The notes under the pieces: generated by a model
Database searches by the model: none
What the model was told of the DNA's origin: nothing
Seen by the model: the letters and a program-made list of their open reading frames with translations, nothing else
DNA from: an uncultured Synechococcus sp.
Lineage (GTDB): Bacteria > Cyanobacteriota > Cyanobacteriia > PCC-6307 > Cyanobiaceae
Assembly (NCBI GenBank): GCA_913040905.1
Contig: CAJWIC010000064.1
Location: 1 to 7,306 of the forward strand
Length of the DNA stretch: 7,306 nt
Direction: 5' to 3'
Shown here: positions 1 through 7,306 of the stretch, piece by piece
Numbering within the stretch: position 1 is the stretch's first letter
Layout: each line of letters opens with the position of its first letter
Translations under genes and position numbers: made by a program

Positions 1-790
1 TCTCCGGGGGCGGCACATCACCCCGGGCCCGGTCCCGTTCCATTTCACCCAGGATCCGCCCCACGTTGTATTCCGGGTGACCGAGGTGCATCAACTGTCG
101 CTGATCCGGTGTTTCGAAGATCGTGTAGCCAACGTCTTCTCCATAGGCCAGCAGTCTCAGTCGGCCCTGGCGCTGGGCTGATTCCATGGCGGTGTCGGGC
201 AGGCCGGCGTGACGACTCTGAGGACAAAGAAACCGGTCGTCCTGGGTTCCCATCAACGGATGCCCTGGAATCAGACTTCGCATTGGATAGATGCCGAACA
301 GCTTCCGTTCGAACGGAACCTTGTCCACACCAGCCAGATAAGCAAGGGCAAAGCCGGCCCAACACAGCCCCAGCGTGCTGGCACAGCTCCGGCGGGCCTC
401 TTCGATCAGTTCCACCAGCTCTTTCCAGTAATTGACCTGTTCAAAGGGCAGGTGTTCCACCGGCGCGCCGGTGATGATCAGCCCGTCCAGGGGGCCCTGG
501 GCCAGCGCGTCCTCCCAGCTGACGTACAGATCCCTGAGGTGCTCCTGGTCCCAGCTTTTGTAGGCGTGGGAGGTGAGTCGGATCCAGACCGGTTCGATCT
601 GCAGAACAGACAGCCCAAGGGGATGCAGCAGGTTGAATTCATACTGTTTGCCCAGCGGCATGATGTTCAAAATGCCGATCCGCAGGGGCCGGATGTCCTG
701 ACGTTCCGCCTGGGCGGGTTCGATCCATGAGATCCGGTTGCGTTCAACGGCACCGATCTTGTGGTAACTGCGGGGAAGGATCAGTGCCAT
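1..790 (-). CDS. metA: Homoserine O-acyltransferase, MetA family, probably acetyl-CoA dependent (3' end cut by window edge)
   Basis: Transfers an acyl group from acyl-CoA to the hydroxyl of L-homoserine, the first committed step of methionine synthesis, in the cytoplasm. I translated 263 codons from the ATG at 790; E. coli MetA has 309 residues, so a few dozen C-terminal residues are missing. Visible landmarks are LNIMP (41-45), ITGAPVE (106-112), the nucleophile Cys143 in GLCWA, and GHPEY (237-241), whose His238 and Glu240 match the family's catalytic His and Glu. Glu112 falls where Bacillus-type MetA has the Glu that selects acetyl-CoA and E. coli has Gly (GAPLG). That predicts O-acetylhomoserine as product, in agreement with the sulfhydrylase gene just upstream. 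Residues 190-194 read PQSRH where E. coli has PHSRY. The gene starts 20 bp after the metY stop, with no clear Shine-Dalgarno motif, and is probably co-transcribed. Family assignment is firm; the acyl donor is inferred. Confidence 0.93.
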   Translation of the reverse strand, partial: MALILPRSYHKIGAVERNRISWIEPAQAERQDIRPLRIGILNIMPLGKQYEFNLLHPLGLSVLQIEPVWIRLTSHAYKSWDQEHLRDLYVSWEDALAQGPLDGLIITGAPVEHLPFEQVNYWKELVELIEEARRSCASTLGLCWAGFALAYLAGVDKVPFERKLFGIYPMRSLIPGHPLMGTQDDRFLCPQSRHAGLPDTAMESAQRQGRLRLLAYGEDVGYTIFETPDQRQLMHLGHPEYNVGRILGEMERDRARGDVPPPE

Positions 791-810
791 GGGCTGGTCA
801 GCGTCGTCAA

Positions 811-2145
<1,335 letters not shown>

Positions 2146-2158
2146 CTATTCCTCTGTT

Positions 2159-2827
2159 CTAGTCATGGGACAGCTCAGGCTTGTCGGTTTCCGCCAGCGA
2201 AGGAAACGTGCTCCGGATCAGGGTGTGGATGGCGTCGTGGGCTTCGGTATGGAATCCGCCTCGCCCCTCGGCGCTGAGGATGGGGTAGGTGCGGTCGCTG
2301 CCATCGCCATCGCGGAGGTGTTTCCAGCGATTGTTCTCCTTTTCCTTGAGGGCATTGAGAGGTGCCTCGAAATCGAAGGCTTTGACGTTGCCGAGGGCTG
2401 CCACCTGGCTGGCCAACGTCTCGCGAATCGGAGCCAAAGCTTTGGCTTTCAACGTGTCGGGCAGACCAAGAACCGGTTGGTAGTGATCCAGAACTCTGAG
2501 TTCCGCCTCCAGCATCACCGGCCAGGCACCGGTTTCCCCTTCGGCCAGCCCCATCTCCGTTTCCGCCTGCTGCATGGCCTCCAGGTGGAAGCGCAGCCAG
2601 CGGTAATAGGTTTTGTCCTTGATCGGTTTCTTGGCCGCCGCCCGTCCGGAGAGAATCGCCGGAAGGGCGTTCTCCGCTTTGCGCAGGAACAGTCGATCCT
2701 CCCGCTCCAGGTTCATCGCCCCCCAGCGCTGGCGGTATTCCCAGAGTTCGACATACCGCGCCACATCTGGCCCGTTCCAGCCCAGACCTTTCAGCTCATC
2801 ACCGCGGTGGGAGAGTTCCTGCGCCAC
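2159..2827 (-). CDS. Conserved-looking protein of unknown function, 222 aa
   Basis: I do not recognise a characterised family. The protein is soluble, with no signal peptide or membrane segment, and looks largely helical and rich in charged residues. It has a Trp/Tyr-rich front part (WNGPDVARYVELWEYRQRW at 17-35), a basic stretch near 60-75, and a Lys/Glu/Asn-rich segment (160-170) followed by HLRDGDGSDRTYP (170-182). Its composition and codon use resemble its neighbours, so it is a genuine gene rather than an antisense artefact. The start is a GTG preceded by AAGCAGG. The frame stays open upstream into the end of the transglycosylase gene but offers no ATG, GTG or TTG in the stretch I checked, so GTG at 2827 is the best choice. 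It lies 44 bp after the transglycosylase and 31 bp before metY. From memory it resembles hypothetical proteins of marine picocyanobacteria, but no function can be given. Confidence 0.8.
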   Translation of the reverse strand: MAQELSHRGDELKGLGWNGPDVARYVELWEYRQRWGAMNLEREDRLFLRKAENALPAILSGRAAAKKPIKDKTYYRWLRFHLEAMQQAETEMGLAEGETGAWPVMLEAELRVLDHYQPVLGLPDTLKAKALAPIRETLASQVAALGNVKAFDFEAPLNALKEKENNRWKHLRDGDGSDRTYPILSAEGRGGFHTEAHDAIHTLIRSTFPSLAETDKPELSHD

Positions 2828-2871
2828 GCCCTGCTTCGTTTGACGGATTCCTGCAGCGTAGTGGGCAGGCC

Positions 2872-3804
2872 TCAGGACCCTGGGGGGCGGCTTTCCGGGT
2901 GCTGGCGCAGGTAGTCCGTGACCGCGATCGGGCGCGGCTGGTTGTAGCCGACGGGCAACCAGAGGTCGCCGGCGGCGGCATTGAAATGAATTTCCCAGTG
3001 ATACAGCCCGGTGTAGGCACGGGGGTCGTCCTTGATCAACGAGGCGTAGAGAAGAACGGCCCGTCCGTAGTAATCACTGTTGTTGTATCCCCAGAGACCA
3101 CGACGAATGTCCTGCAGACCTCCCCGGCGCACCAGATAACGCGCTGCGGCCTGTATGGCGTCGTGGGGGTCACGGATGTCGCCGGCGCCGATGCCAGGCT
3201 CCGTCCAGGTGGTGGGCAGGAACTGCATCGGTCCCTGGGCATTGGCAACCGACACGCCATCAATGCGCCCCATGCCGGTTTCCACCAGGTTCACTGCCGC
3301 CAGCACCTCCCATTCGATGCCGGTCGCTGCCTCGGCTTTTTTGTAATAGCTGATGAGCTTGTCGGCAGGCTCGGGCGGAATGATGCGCCAGGCTGGAAGG
3401 GTGGAGGGGCCCCGGCCGCGGCTCATGCGCAGGAATTCCCGACGGGCCGCCAGGTGCCGCTCGGCCACGCTCCGCCATTGGGTTGGCAGTGCGGCCACCA
3501 CCGCCGCCGAACGAGCGGCGTCCTTGGAGAGCACCCGGTAGATCACCTGTTGCTGATGCCCCAGTTCCGGCAGATCAGCTCTGGCCGTGGAAGGGTCCCG
3601 TAGGGCTGCTTCAACGGATGCCAGGAGGGTGGCAGCTGCCTTGGGTTGGGCGGGAACGATGGGATAGCGCCGTTGCATCGCTGCAGCAGCAGACAGACCG
3701 GGCCTGCTGATGGGCGTGGGCCTGCCCCGGTGCATCAGGTCGATGCTGATGGGCCAAGCCACCGCAGCCAGCGCAGCGGTGATCAGGACCGAACGACGTC
3801 CCAT
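2872..3804 (-). CDS. Lytic transglycosylase with SLT-like domain, exported or membrane-anchored
   Basis: Predicted to cleave the MurNAc-GlcNAc bond of peptidoglycan, forming 1,6-anhydro-MurNAc, in the periplasm. An N-terminal Arg pair and a hydrophobic stretch (about 5-20) form a signal peptide or anchor; I see no clear cleavage site or lipobox. Residues 40-140 are an Ala-rich, probably helical linker. The catalytic domain covers about 150-260: Glu175 in NLVETGMG is the likely catalytic acid, GPMQFLPTTW (191-200) is the substrate-groove motif, and GYNNSDYYGRAV (239-250) replaces the AYNAG motif of classical Slt enzymes. This variant set is closer to MltB-like enzymes than to E. coli Slt70. 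The C-terminal 50 residues (YHWEIHFNAAAGDLWLPVGY, 268-287) look like an additional small element. The start is ATG at 3804, 39 bp after the DOMON-like gene. Enzyme class is well supported; substrate preference is not visible. Confidence 0.88.
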   Translation of the reverse strand: MGRRSVLITAALAAVAWPISIDLMHRGRPTPISRPGLSAAAAMQRRYPIVPAQPKAAATLLASVEAALRDPSTARADLPELGHQQQVIYRVLSKDAARSAAVVAALPTQWRSVAERHLAARREFLRMSRGRGPSTLPAWRIIPPEPADKLISYYKKAEAATGIEWEVLAAVNLVETGMGRIDGVSVANAQGPMQFLPTTWTEPGIGAGDIRDPHDAIQAAARYLVRRGGLQDIRRGLWGYNNSDYYGRAVLLYASLIKDDPRAYTGLYHWEIHFNAAAGDLWLPVGYNQPRPIAVTDYLRQHPESRPPGS

Positions 3805-3843
3805 GCTGGAGGAATGCCTCTCGGCCGAAGCTACCGGTTCTGC

Positions 3844-4425
3844 TCAGGCCTGCAGAAAGGTGCTGCGGTCGTGGAAATCCGCCCGGGCGTTGCCGTGGCG
3901 CAGGGCCCAGTGGCTGATGCCATTGGCGCCTCGATCCAGCACCGTGGTGAGCGTCAGCTCCGGGCAGCATTCATCCGGCCACCAGCTGGACAAATCCAGC
4001 TGGGCATCCAGACGGAGCTGGTGATGCCAGCGACGCAGGGTCACGGCGGGTGGGGTGCCGAGGGGCTGCTGGCACTGGCCCGAGCGGTAGCCCTCAAACC
4101 GGTAAACGGCCCAGTCGCCGTTGGGGGCCAGGTTGATCTCCCAGTAGCCGGGTTGACCCGGAAGGGCGAGAAAGGCTTCGAAGCAGGTGGTGGTCCAGAG
4201 CTCGTCCCGGCGCTGGCCTGCCCCCTGGAGGCCATCGATCAGGCCGGGAGGCAGGATCAGGTCACTGAGGCCGGAGGCCGCGGCCGCCAGGACGCCGAAG
4301 CTGAGCTCCAGCTGACCGTTCCGGCTCCAGATCAGTTCTCCACTCACCTGCAGTCCCCGGGGAACCGAGCGCTCAAAGGGCACCAGACGGATGGCCTGAA
4401 GCAGCATGACGGCGGGACGGGCCAT
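3844..4425 (-). CDS. DOMON-like domain protein of unknown role, 193 aa
   Basis: The protein fits a small bacterial family annotated as DOMON-like, a beta-sandwich fold that in relatives binds haem or sugars. Conserved-looking blocks are DELWTTTCFEAFL (74-86), an aromatic block YWEINLAPNGDWAVYRF (94-110), and SHWALRHGNARADFHD (171-186). Together they span nearly the whole protein, as expected for a single-domain member. There is no signal peptide, so it should be cytoplasmic, unlike many haem-binding DOMON proteins. Cys81, Cys118, Cys153 and Cys154 are present, and His residues cluster at 134-135 and 172-185. No function is known to me. Its ATG follows the kinase stop by one base (TGAGATG), so translation is probably coupled and the two products may work together. 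Family placement comes from motif memory and is moderately sure. Confidence 0.78.
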   Translation of the reverse strand: MARPAVMLLQAIRLVPFERSVPRGLQVSGELIWSRNGQLELSFGVLAAAASGLSDLILPPGLIDGLQGAGQRRDELWTTTCFEAFLALPGQPGYWEINLAPNGDWAVYRFEGYRSGQCQQPLGTPPAVTLRRWHHQLRLDAQLDLSSWWPDECCPELTLTTVLDRGANGISHWALRHGNARADFHDRSTFLQA

Positions 4426-4429
4426 CTCA
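4423..4429 (-). other. Stop/start junction of kinase and DOMON-like genes
   Basis: Read on the minus strand the junction is TGAGATG: the kinase TGA is followed after one base by the DOMON-like ATG. This spacing permits terminating ribosomes to reinitiate, so the two proteins are likely made in linked amounts. The overlap geometry is directly visible; coupling is inferred. Confidence 0.75.
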
Positions 4430-5569
4430 GCAACCGGCGAGGCGCTGCACCATGGCCCTGATCTGGGGCAACTGCTGCTCGACCGATTCGGTCAAACGGA
4501 ACTGCACGGCAGCACGCTGCAGGTTGTGACCGGGACGCTCGGTTCGGAAGTAAGGATCGCCTTCCAGATGATCCGTTAAAAAGCGCAGGCCGAGTTCCAA
4601 GGGAATCAGGCGAATGCAGTCCGGAAGGTAGTGCAGATCCCAGTCGCTGAGGAAATGTCGAGCCACGGAGAGATAACCCTCGAGAATCGACTCGCACCAA
4701 TCGAGGTTGAACTGCACCGCGTTGAGATCGTCGGTTTCTTCGCCGGCAGGGTTGCAGCAGGAGCGCAGGCAGTCGCCGATGTCGTAGTGGACCAGACCTG
4801 GCTTCACGGTGTCGAGATCGATCAGGCCGACGGCTTTGCCGCTGGCCTCATCAATCATCACGTTGTTGATCTTGGGGTCGCCATGGATAGGGCGTTGCTT
4901 CAGCTCCCCGCGCTGCAGGGCGGCTTCCAGAACATCGATGCCTTGGCGTCGTGCCTCGACGAAGGCAGCAGCACCGCGAACGGCGGGGTCCACTGATTGG
5001 CACGATGTGTAGACGATATCGTAACGGTTCAGATACGTAGGCGTGACATGGAAATGTTCGAGTGTGTCTTCCAGTTGGTCTGCCGGCAGATCGCTGATCA
5101 GGCTGTGGAACATGCCGAGCCCGTAGCCCACCTCGCGAGCGTGGTCGCGGTTGAGGATCACATCGGTGGTGGTGGCGGCACCGATGTAAGTGATGGAACG
5201 CCAGAACTCTCCGTCCTGCTCCACCCAATGTCCGTCCTGCCGGCAGCGAACCACCTGTGGCACTTCCCAGCGTCGGCCCTGGAGTTCCGGCGGCGGTGAG
5301 GCCAGGCGGCGCTGCACGTGATTGCCGAGGGCCACCAGGTTGTGCATCACCAGCTCGGGGCGTTCAAACACACGCCTGTTCAGGCGCTGGAGCACAAAAG
5401 ACCCAGCAGGGCCGCTGGGGCGATGGCCCTGATGGGTCACCAGGAATGTGTCGTTGACGTTGCCTGACCCGAGGGAGCGGATGGCCGTGATCCGTTCGCG
5501 GGGATGGAAGCGACCCGCGATGGCTTCAACGGCCTTGCTCAAGGGGATCTCAATGGTCTCAGGCTGCAA
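4427..5569 (-). CDS. APH-fold small-molecule kinase, similar to N-acetylhexosamine 1-kinase
   Basis: Aminoglycoside phosphotransferase/choline kinase fold, 380 residues, cytoplasmic. The N-terminal lobe has a nucleotide loop GSGNVNDTF (34-42) and VLQRLN (59-64). The C-terminal lobe has the catalytic loop HGDPKINNVM (229-238), with Asp231 as catalytic base and Asn236 in the loop, and LIDLDTVKPG (249-258) with the metal-binding acidic pair Asp251/Asp253. The sequence around both loops resembles NahK, the bifidobacterial N-acetylhexosamine 1-kinase (HCDTKVNN, IDLDTVMP), more than antibiotic kinases, so a hexosamine or other sugar substrate is a reasonable guess. The start appears to be TTG: there is no ATG or GTG in frame between the preceding TAG and the nucleotide loop, and AGGGG lies about 13 bases upstream. 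It shares its reading frame with the 504-aa gene 54 bp upstream and is followed after one base by the DOMON-like gene. Fold is firm; substrate is unknown. Confidence 0.82.
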   Translation of the reverse strand: MQPETIEIPLSKAVEAIAGRFHPRERITAIRSLGSGNVNDTFLVTHQGHRPSGPAGSFVLQRLNRRVFERPELVMHNLVALGNHVQRRLASPPPELQGRRWEVPQVVRCRQDGHWVEQDGEFWRSITYIGAATTTDVILNRDHAREVGYGLGMFHSLISDLPADQLEDTLEHFHVTPTYLNRYDIVYTSCQSVDPAVRGAAAFVEARRQGIDVLEAALQRGELKQRPIHGDPKINNVMIDEASGKAVGLIDLDTVKPGLVHYDIGDCLRSCCNPAGEETDDLNAVQFNLDWCESILEGYLSVARHFLSDWDLHYLPDCIRLIPLELGLRFLTDHLEGDPYFRTERPGHNLQRAAVQFRLTESVEQQLPQIRAMVQRLAGC

Positions 5570-5623
5570 ATGTCGCGCTGAACCCCTGGGGCGGCAGGCT
5601 CTGGTGTGCAGAAAACCAGGCGA

Positions 5624-7138
5624 CTAGCCGTCCAATTGGCTTTCGATGGCCTCCATCAACTGCAGATAGGCCGGCCCAGTGTTGCTTGCACTTTCGTCGA
5701 GGCTCATCTCGCCTCGCATGGCGCGTCTGGCGTTATCGGCAATGACGGCGTTCACCACCAGATCCAGAGCCTCCGGCACGTCCAGGTTCTGCAGGGCATC
5801 GGCGTAGCGGCGGCTGTGGCTTGGACGTACCGATTCCTGGCAGTAACTGGACAGTTCACGGCTGTCGGTCATCACCCGATACGCCGTGTCCTTCACGGCA
5901 GGCCGCCCATACAGAGCCATGTACAGCAGATTCACCATCGTGGCGTCGTGGAGGGGGATGGCGTATTGACGGGCGATCTGAGGCCAGTAGCGCAAAGCCT
6001 TCAGGCCCTCCAGACCGCCCCTGGGCAGTCCGGCGGCTTCGCAGGTCTGCTCAAGCTCTTCCATCGAGGAGGGACAACGCCCTTCCCGGCGCATCAGGGC
6101 TGCCAACACCTGGCCTGCCTGGAAGTTGCGGGTTGGCTTGCCGGAACTGGGTTGCATCATGCTGCCCCTCACATCAGCCACCATCGCCGTCAACTGGGTG
6201 AAGGTGTGATCCCGCACCTTTTCAAAATCGCCATCCCGCACAAGCGTGGCCTCAATCCGTGGTACGGCGTAGCCCAGCTCGGTGAGAGGGATCGGCTGGC
6301 GGTGATAGAGCTTCTGACGATCAGGGCGAGCCATGGAGACGGTTGCGGCCTGATCCAGGCACTGATCCAGCAGCAGGGTCAGGAGTGTCGGCAGCACCCC
6401 TGGGTTCTCCTGGTGATAGGCGTAGCCGAACCCGGCAAAGACCGATGACATGTTCTTGGCAGCCTTGATGTATTGCCCTTCCACGTTGTGGACCCCTGCC
6501 GCCACCTGAATATTCGGAGAGAGCTGATCCAGCAGCTGAGCCCCCAGCATTGCGATCAGGGCATTGGGGTGGCAGAAGTTGGCCGTGAAGCTGTCGAAGG
6601 GATTGCGCAGGGCACCGTGGCGGTGGAATCCGGAGAAGAAGGCCAGGTTCGGCTGCTTCTCGCAGAGCACATAGGCGGTGTTGCTGATCGGGTCATGGTT
6701 GAAGGACCCAGCCAGGCAAGCCAGAACCACCTGCTCCCGTCCCAGTTCCTCCCGTAGCCGGCAGGCCTCCAGCAGATCCTCTTCAACGTGGTTGCTGTTC
6801 GCGCTCAGCACGACCAACTCACAGCGGAGAATCAGGTCCTGAAGCGTGTTCGGGACCCGTTCACCGGAGACGCGATGGGTGCCCATGTCGAGCACCCGCT
6901 CGACATGGTCGCGGTCCATGCTTCCGACCACATCGTGGGCGAAGGCTCCCAGCAGTTCTCGTCCTGGACGTGCGGCCAGCAGCAGCCGGCCGGCTTCGTT
7001 CTGCATGGCGCAGTTGTACGCCAATGAAGCGGGATAGAGCCCAACGCTGTAGAACCCCACCTTGCCGGCCATCACCTCACGGACTCTGCGGCGGATCGAG
7101 GCCGCATCCAGGCTGTGATCGAAAAAGGAGTTGTTCAT
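5624..7138 (-). CDS. Divergent Rossmann-fold protein related to glycerol-3-phosphate dehydrogenase (GpsA-like), 504 aa
   Basis: The first 270 or so residues follow the plan of GpsA, the NAD(P)-dependent glycerol-3-phosphate dehydrogenase: a beta strand and turn (VGFYSVGLYPASLAYN, 27-42), a second strand LLLAARPGR (52-60), RVPNTLQDLI (94-103), strand LVVLSANSNHVEEDL (108-122), strand QVVLACLAGSF (136-146), and a helical segment GQYIKAAKNMSSVFAG (221-236) that matches the GpsA region around ALKNVIA. The nucleotide loop is degenerate: GxGxxG appears as SVGLYP. The lysine expected after the last strand (SKG in GpsA) reads LAG here, whereas the second lysine is kept as Lys228. GpsA has about 330 residues, so roughly 200 C-terminal residues are extra and unassigned. 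A TAG lies just upstream in frame, which fixes the ATG at 7138. It is the first gene of the minus-strand run. CDS is certain; the relationship is inferred from pattern, and enzymatic activity is doubtful. Confidence 0.65.
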   Translation of the reverse strand: MNNSFFDHSLDAASIRRRVREVMAGKVGFYSVGLYPASLAYNCAMQNEAGRLLLAARPGRELLGAFAHDVVGSMDRDHVERVLDMGTHRVSGERVPNTLQDLILRCELVVLSANSNHVEEDLLEACRLREELGREQVVLACLAGSFNHDPISNTAYVLCEKQPNLAFFSGFHRHGALRNPFDSFTANFCHPNALIAMLGAQLLDQLSPNIQVAAGVHNVEGQYIKAAKNMSSVFAGFGYAYHQENPGVLPTLLTLLLDQCLDQAATVSMARPDRQKLYHRQPIPLTELGYAVPRIEATLVRDGDFEKVRDHTFTQLTAMVADVRGSMMQPSSGKPTRNFQAGQVLAALMRREGRCPSSMEELEQTCEAAGLPRGGLEGLKALRYWPQIARQYAIPLHDATMVNLLYMALYGRPAVKDTAYRVMTDSRELSSYCQESVRPSHSRRYADALQNLDVPEALDLVVNAVIADNARRAMRGEMSLDESASNTGPAYLQLMEAIESQLDG

Positions 7139-7189
7139 GGAATCAGCCTATGAATTCCGCTGTTGAAGAGACTGTGCTCAACCAGTTGC
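7139..7189. promoter_or_regulatory. Divergent intergenic region, 51 bp
   Basis: This is the only divergent gap in the window, so promoters for the minus-strand gene run and for the plus-strand glutathione S-transferase gene should lie in or around it. A TATGAA hexamer at 7149-7154 could serve as a -10 element for the plus gene, with a leader of about 30 bases, but no matching -35 is at the proper distance. On the minus strand TTGAGC (7175-7180) is a possible -35 without a convincing -10. With only 51 bp, at least one promoter probably extends into the neighbouring coding sequence. Confidence 0.4.
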
Positions 7190-7306
7190 ATGGCCATGAG
7201 CCTCATCCTCTACGGCGGTCCCCGAACGCGAGCCTCGATGCCGCGCTGGTACCTCGAGGAGAAGGGGATCGCCTATGAGCTGAAAGAGCTGGACCTTCTT
7301 GGGAAC
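7190..7306 (+). CDS. Glutathione S-transferase family protein, N-terminal part (3' end cut by window edge)
   Basis: Only 39 codons are inside the window. They translate to the start of a thioredoxin-fold N-terminal GST domain: strand SLILYGG (4-10), turn PRTRAS (11-16), helix MPRWYLEEKG (17-26), second strand IAYELKELDL (27-36). Ser16 sits at the beginning of the first helix, where many bacterial and theta/zeta-like GSTs place a glutathione-activating residue. The expected role is conjugation or reduction with glutathione in the cytoplasm. Two start codons are close together, ATG at 7190 and ATG at 7196; a TGA in frame at 7151 rules out a long N-terminal extension. It faces away from the GpsA-like gene. 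Subfamily and substrate cannot be told from this fragment. Confidence 0.8.
   Translation, partial: MAMSLILYGGPRTRASMPRWYLEEKGIAYELKELDLLGN

Noticed and set aside
109..730. Plus-strand open frames over the metA region
   Set aside because: The minus strand encodes a clear MetA with catalytic motifs throughout; the plus-strand frames are shadows.
2847..2871. Inverted repeat CCTGC/GCAGG between the transglycosylase and the 222-aa gene
   Set aside because: Short stem, no T-run, likely chance in GC-rich sequence.
3646..4461. Plus-strand open frame of 271 codons
   Set aside because: It lies antisense to the transglycosylase and DOMON-like genes, crosses a gene boundary, and its product is rich in Gly/Ala/Gln/Pro without any motif. 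Long antisense frames are expected in GC-rich coding DNA.
4427..5569. Kinase as methylthioribose kinase or homoserine kinase, suggested by the nearby methionine genes
   Set aside because: The loops HGDPKINN and IDLDTVKP fit NahK-type kinases better than my recollection of MtnK or type II homoserine kinase loops, and three genes lie between it and metY.
5601..5619. Inverted repeat CTGGT/ACCAG with a 9-base loop between the GpsA-like gene and the kinase
   Set aside because: The stem is only five base pairs and no T-run follows on either strand, so it does not qualify as an intrinsic terminator.
5606..6448. Plus-strand open frame of 280 codons
   Set aside because: Antisense to the GpsA-like gene; His/Gln/Gly-rich product without recognisable domain, while the opposite strand has a coherent protein pattern.
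7150..7278. Plus-strand ATG at 7150 opening a frame past the GST start
   Set aside because: The product has no GST or other pattern, whereas the frame starting at 7190 gives a typical GST N-terminus.

Overview
The window reads as a compact cyanobacterial chromosome segment, most likely from the marine Synechococcus/Cyanobium group. The support is circumstantial: high GC by eye (around 60%), very short intergenic gaps, no copy of the HIP1 octamer (GCGATCGC) that is frequent in many freshwater cyanobacteria, and proteins that look like cyanobacterial family members. No mobile element, phage gene, CRISPR array, tRNA or rRNA was seen.

Layout: seven genes lie head to tail on the minus strand and fill almost everything from 7138 down to the left edge. 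In transcription order they are a 504-aa divergent GpsA-like dehydrogenase-fold protein, a 380-aa sugar-kinase-like phosphotransferase (TTG start), a 193-aa DOMON-like protein, a 310-aa secreted or anchored lytic transglycosylase, a 222-aa protein of unknown function (GTG start), metY (O-acetylhomoserine sulfhydrylase) and metA (homoserine O-acyltransferase, cut by the window edge). The gaps are 54, 1, 39, 44, 31 and 20 bp. No stretch over 300 bp lacks a gene, and no gap has room for a long leader. One plus-strand gene, a glutathione S-transferase family protein, begins at 7190 and runs off the right edge. It is divergent from the dehydrogenase-like gene across only 51 bp.

Function: metY and metA form a clear methionine module. 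MetA activates homoserine and MetY replaces the acyl group with sulfide to give homocysteine. MetA has a Glu at the position that selects acetyl-CoA, which matches its pairing with an acetylhomoserine sulfhydrylase, so the name 'homoserine O-succinyltransferase' would probably be wrong here. The upstream part is less understood. The dehydrogenase-like protein has degraded cofactor and catalytic motifs, and the adjacent kinase resembles N-acetylhexosamine 1-kinase. The kinase is tightly coupled to the DOMON-like gene (stop and start one base apart). These three may form a small uncharacterised sugar- or polyol-related module, but that is inference from proximity. The most novel item is the 504-aa GpsA-like protein.
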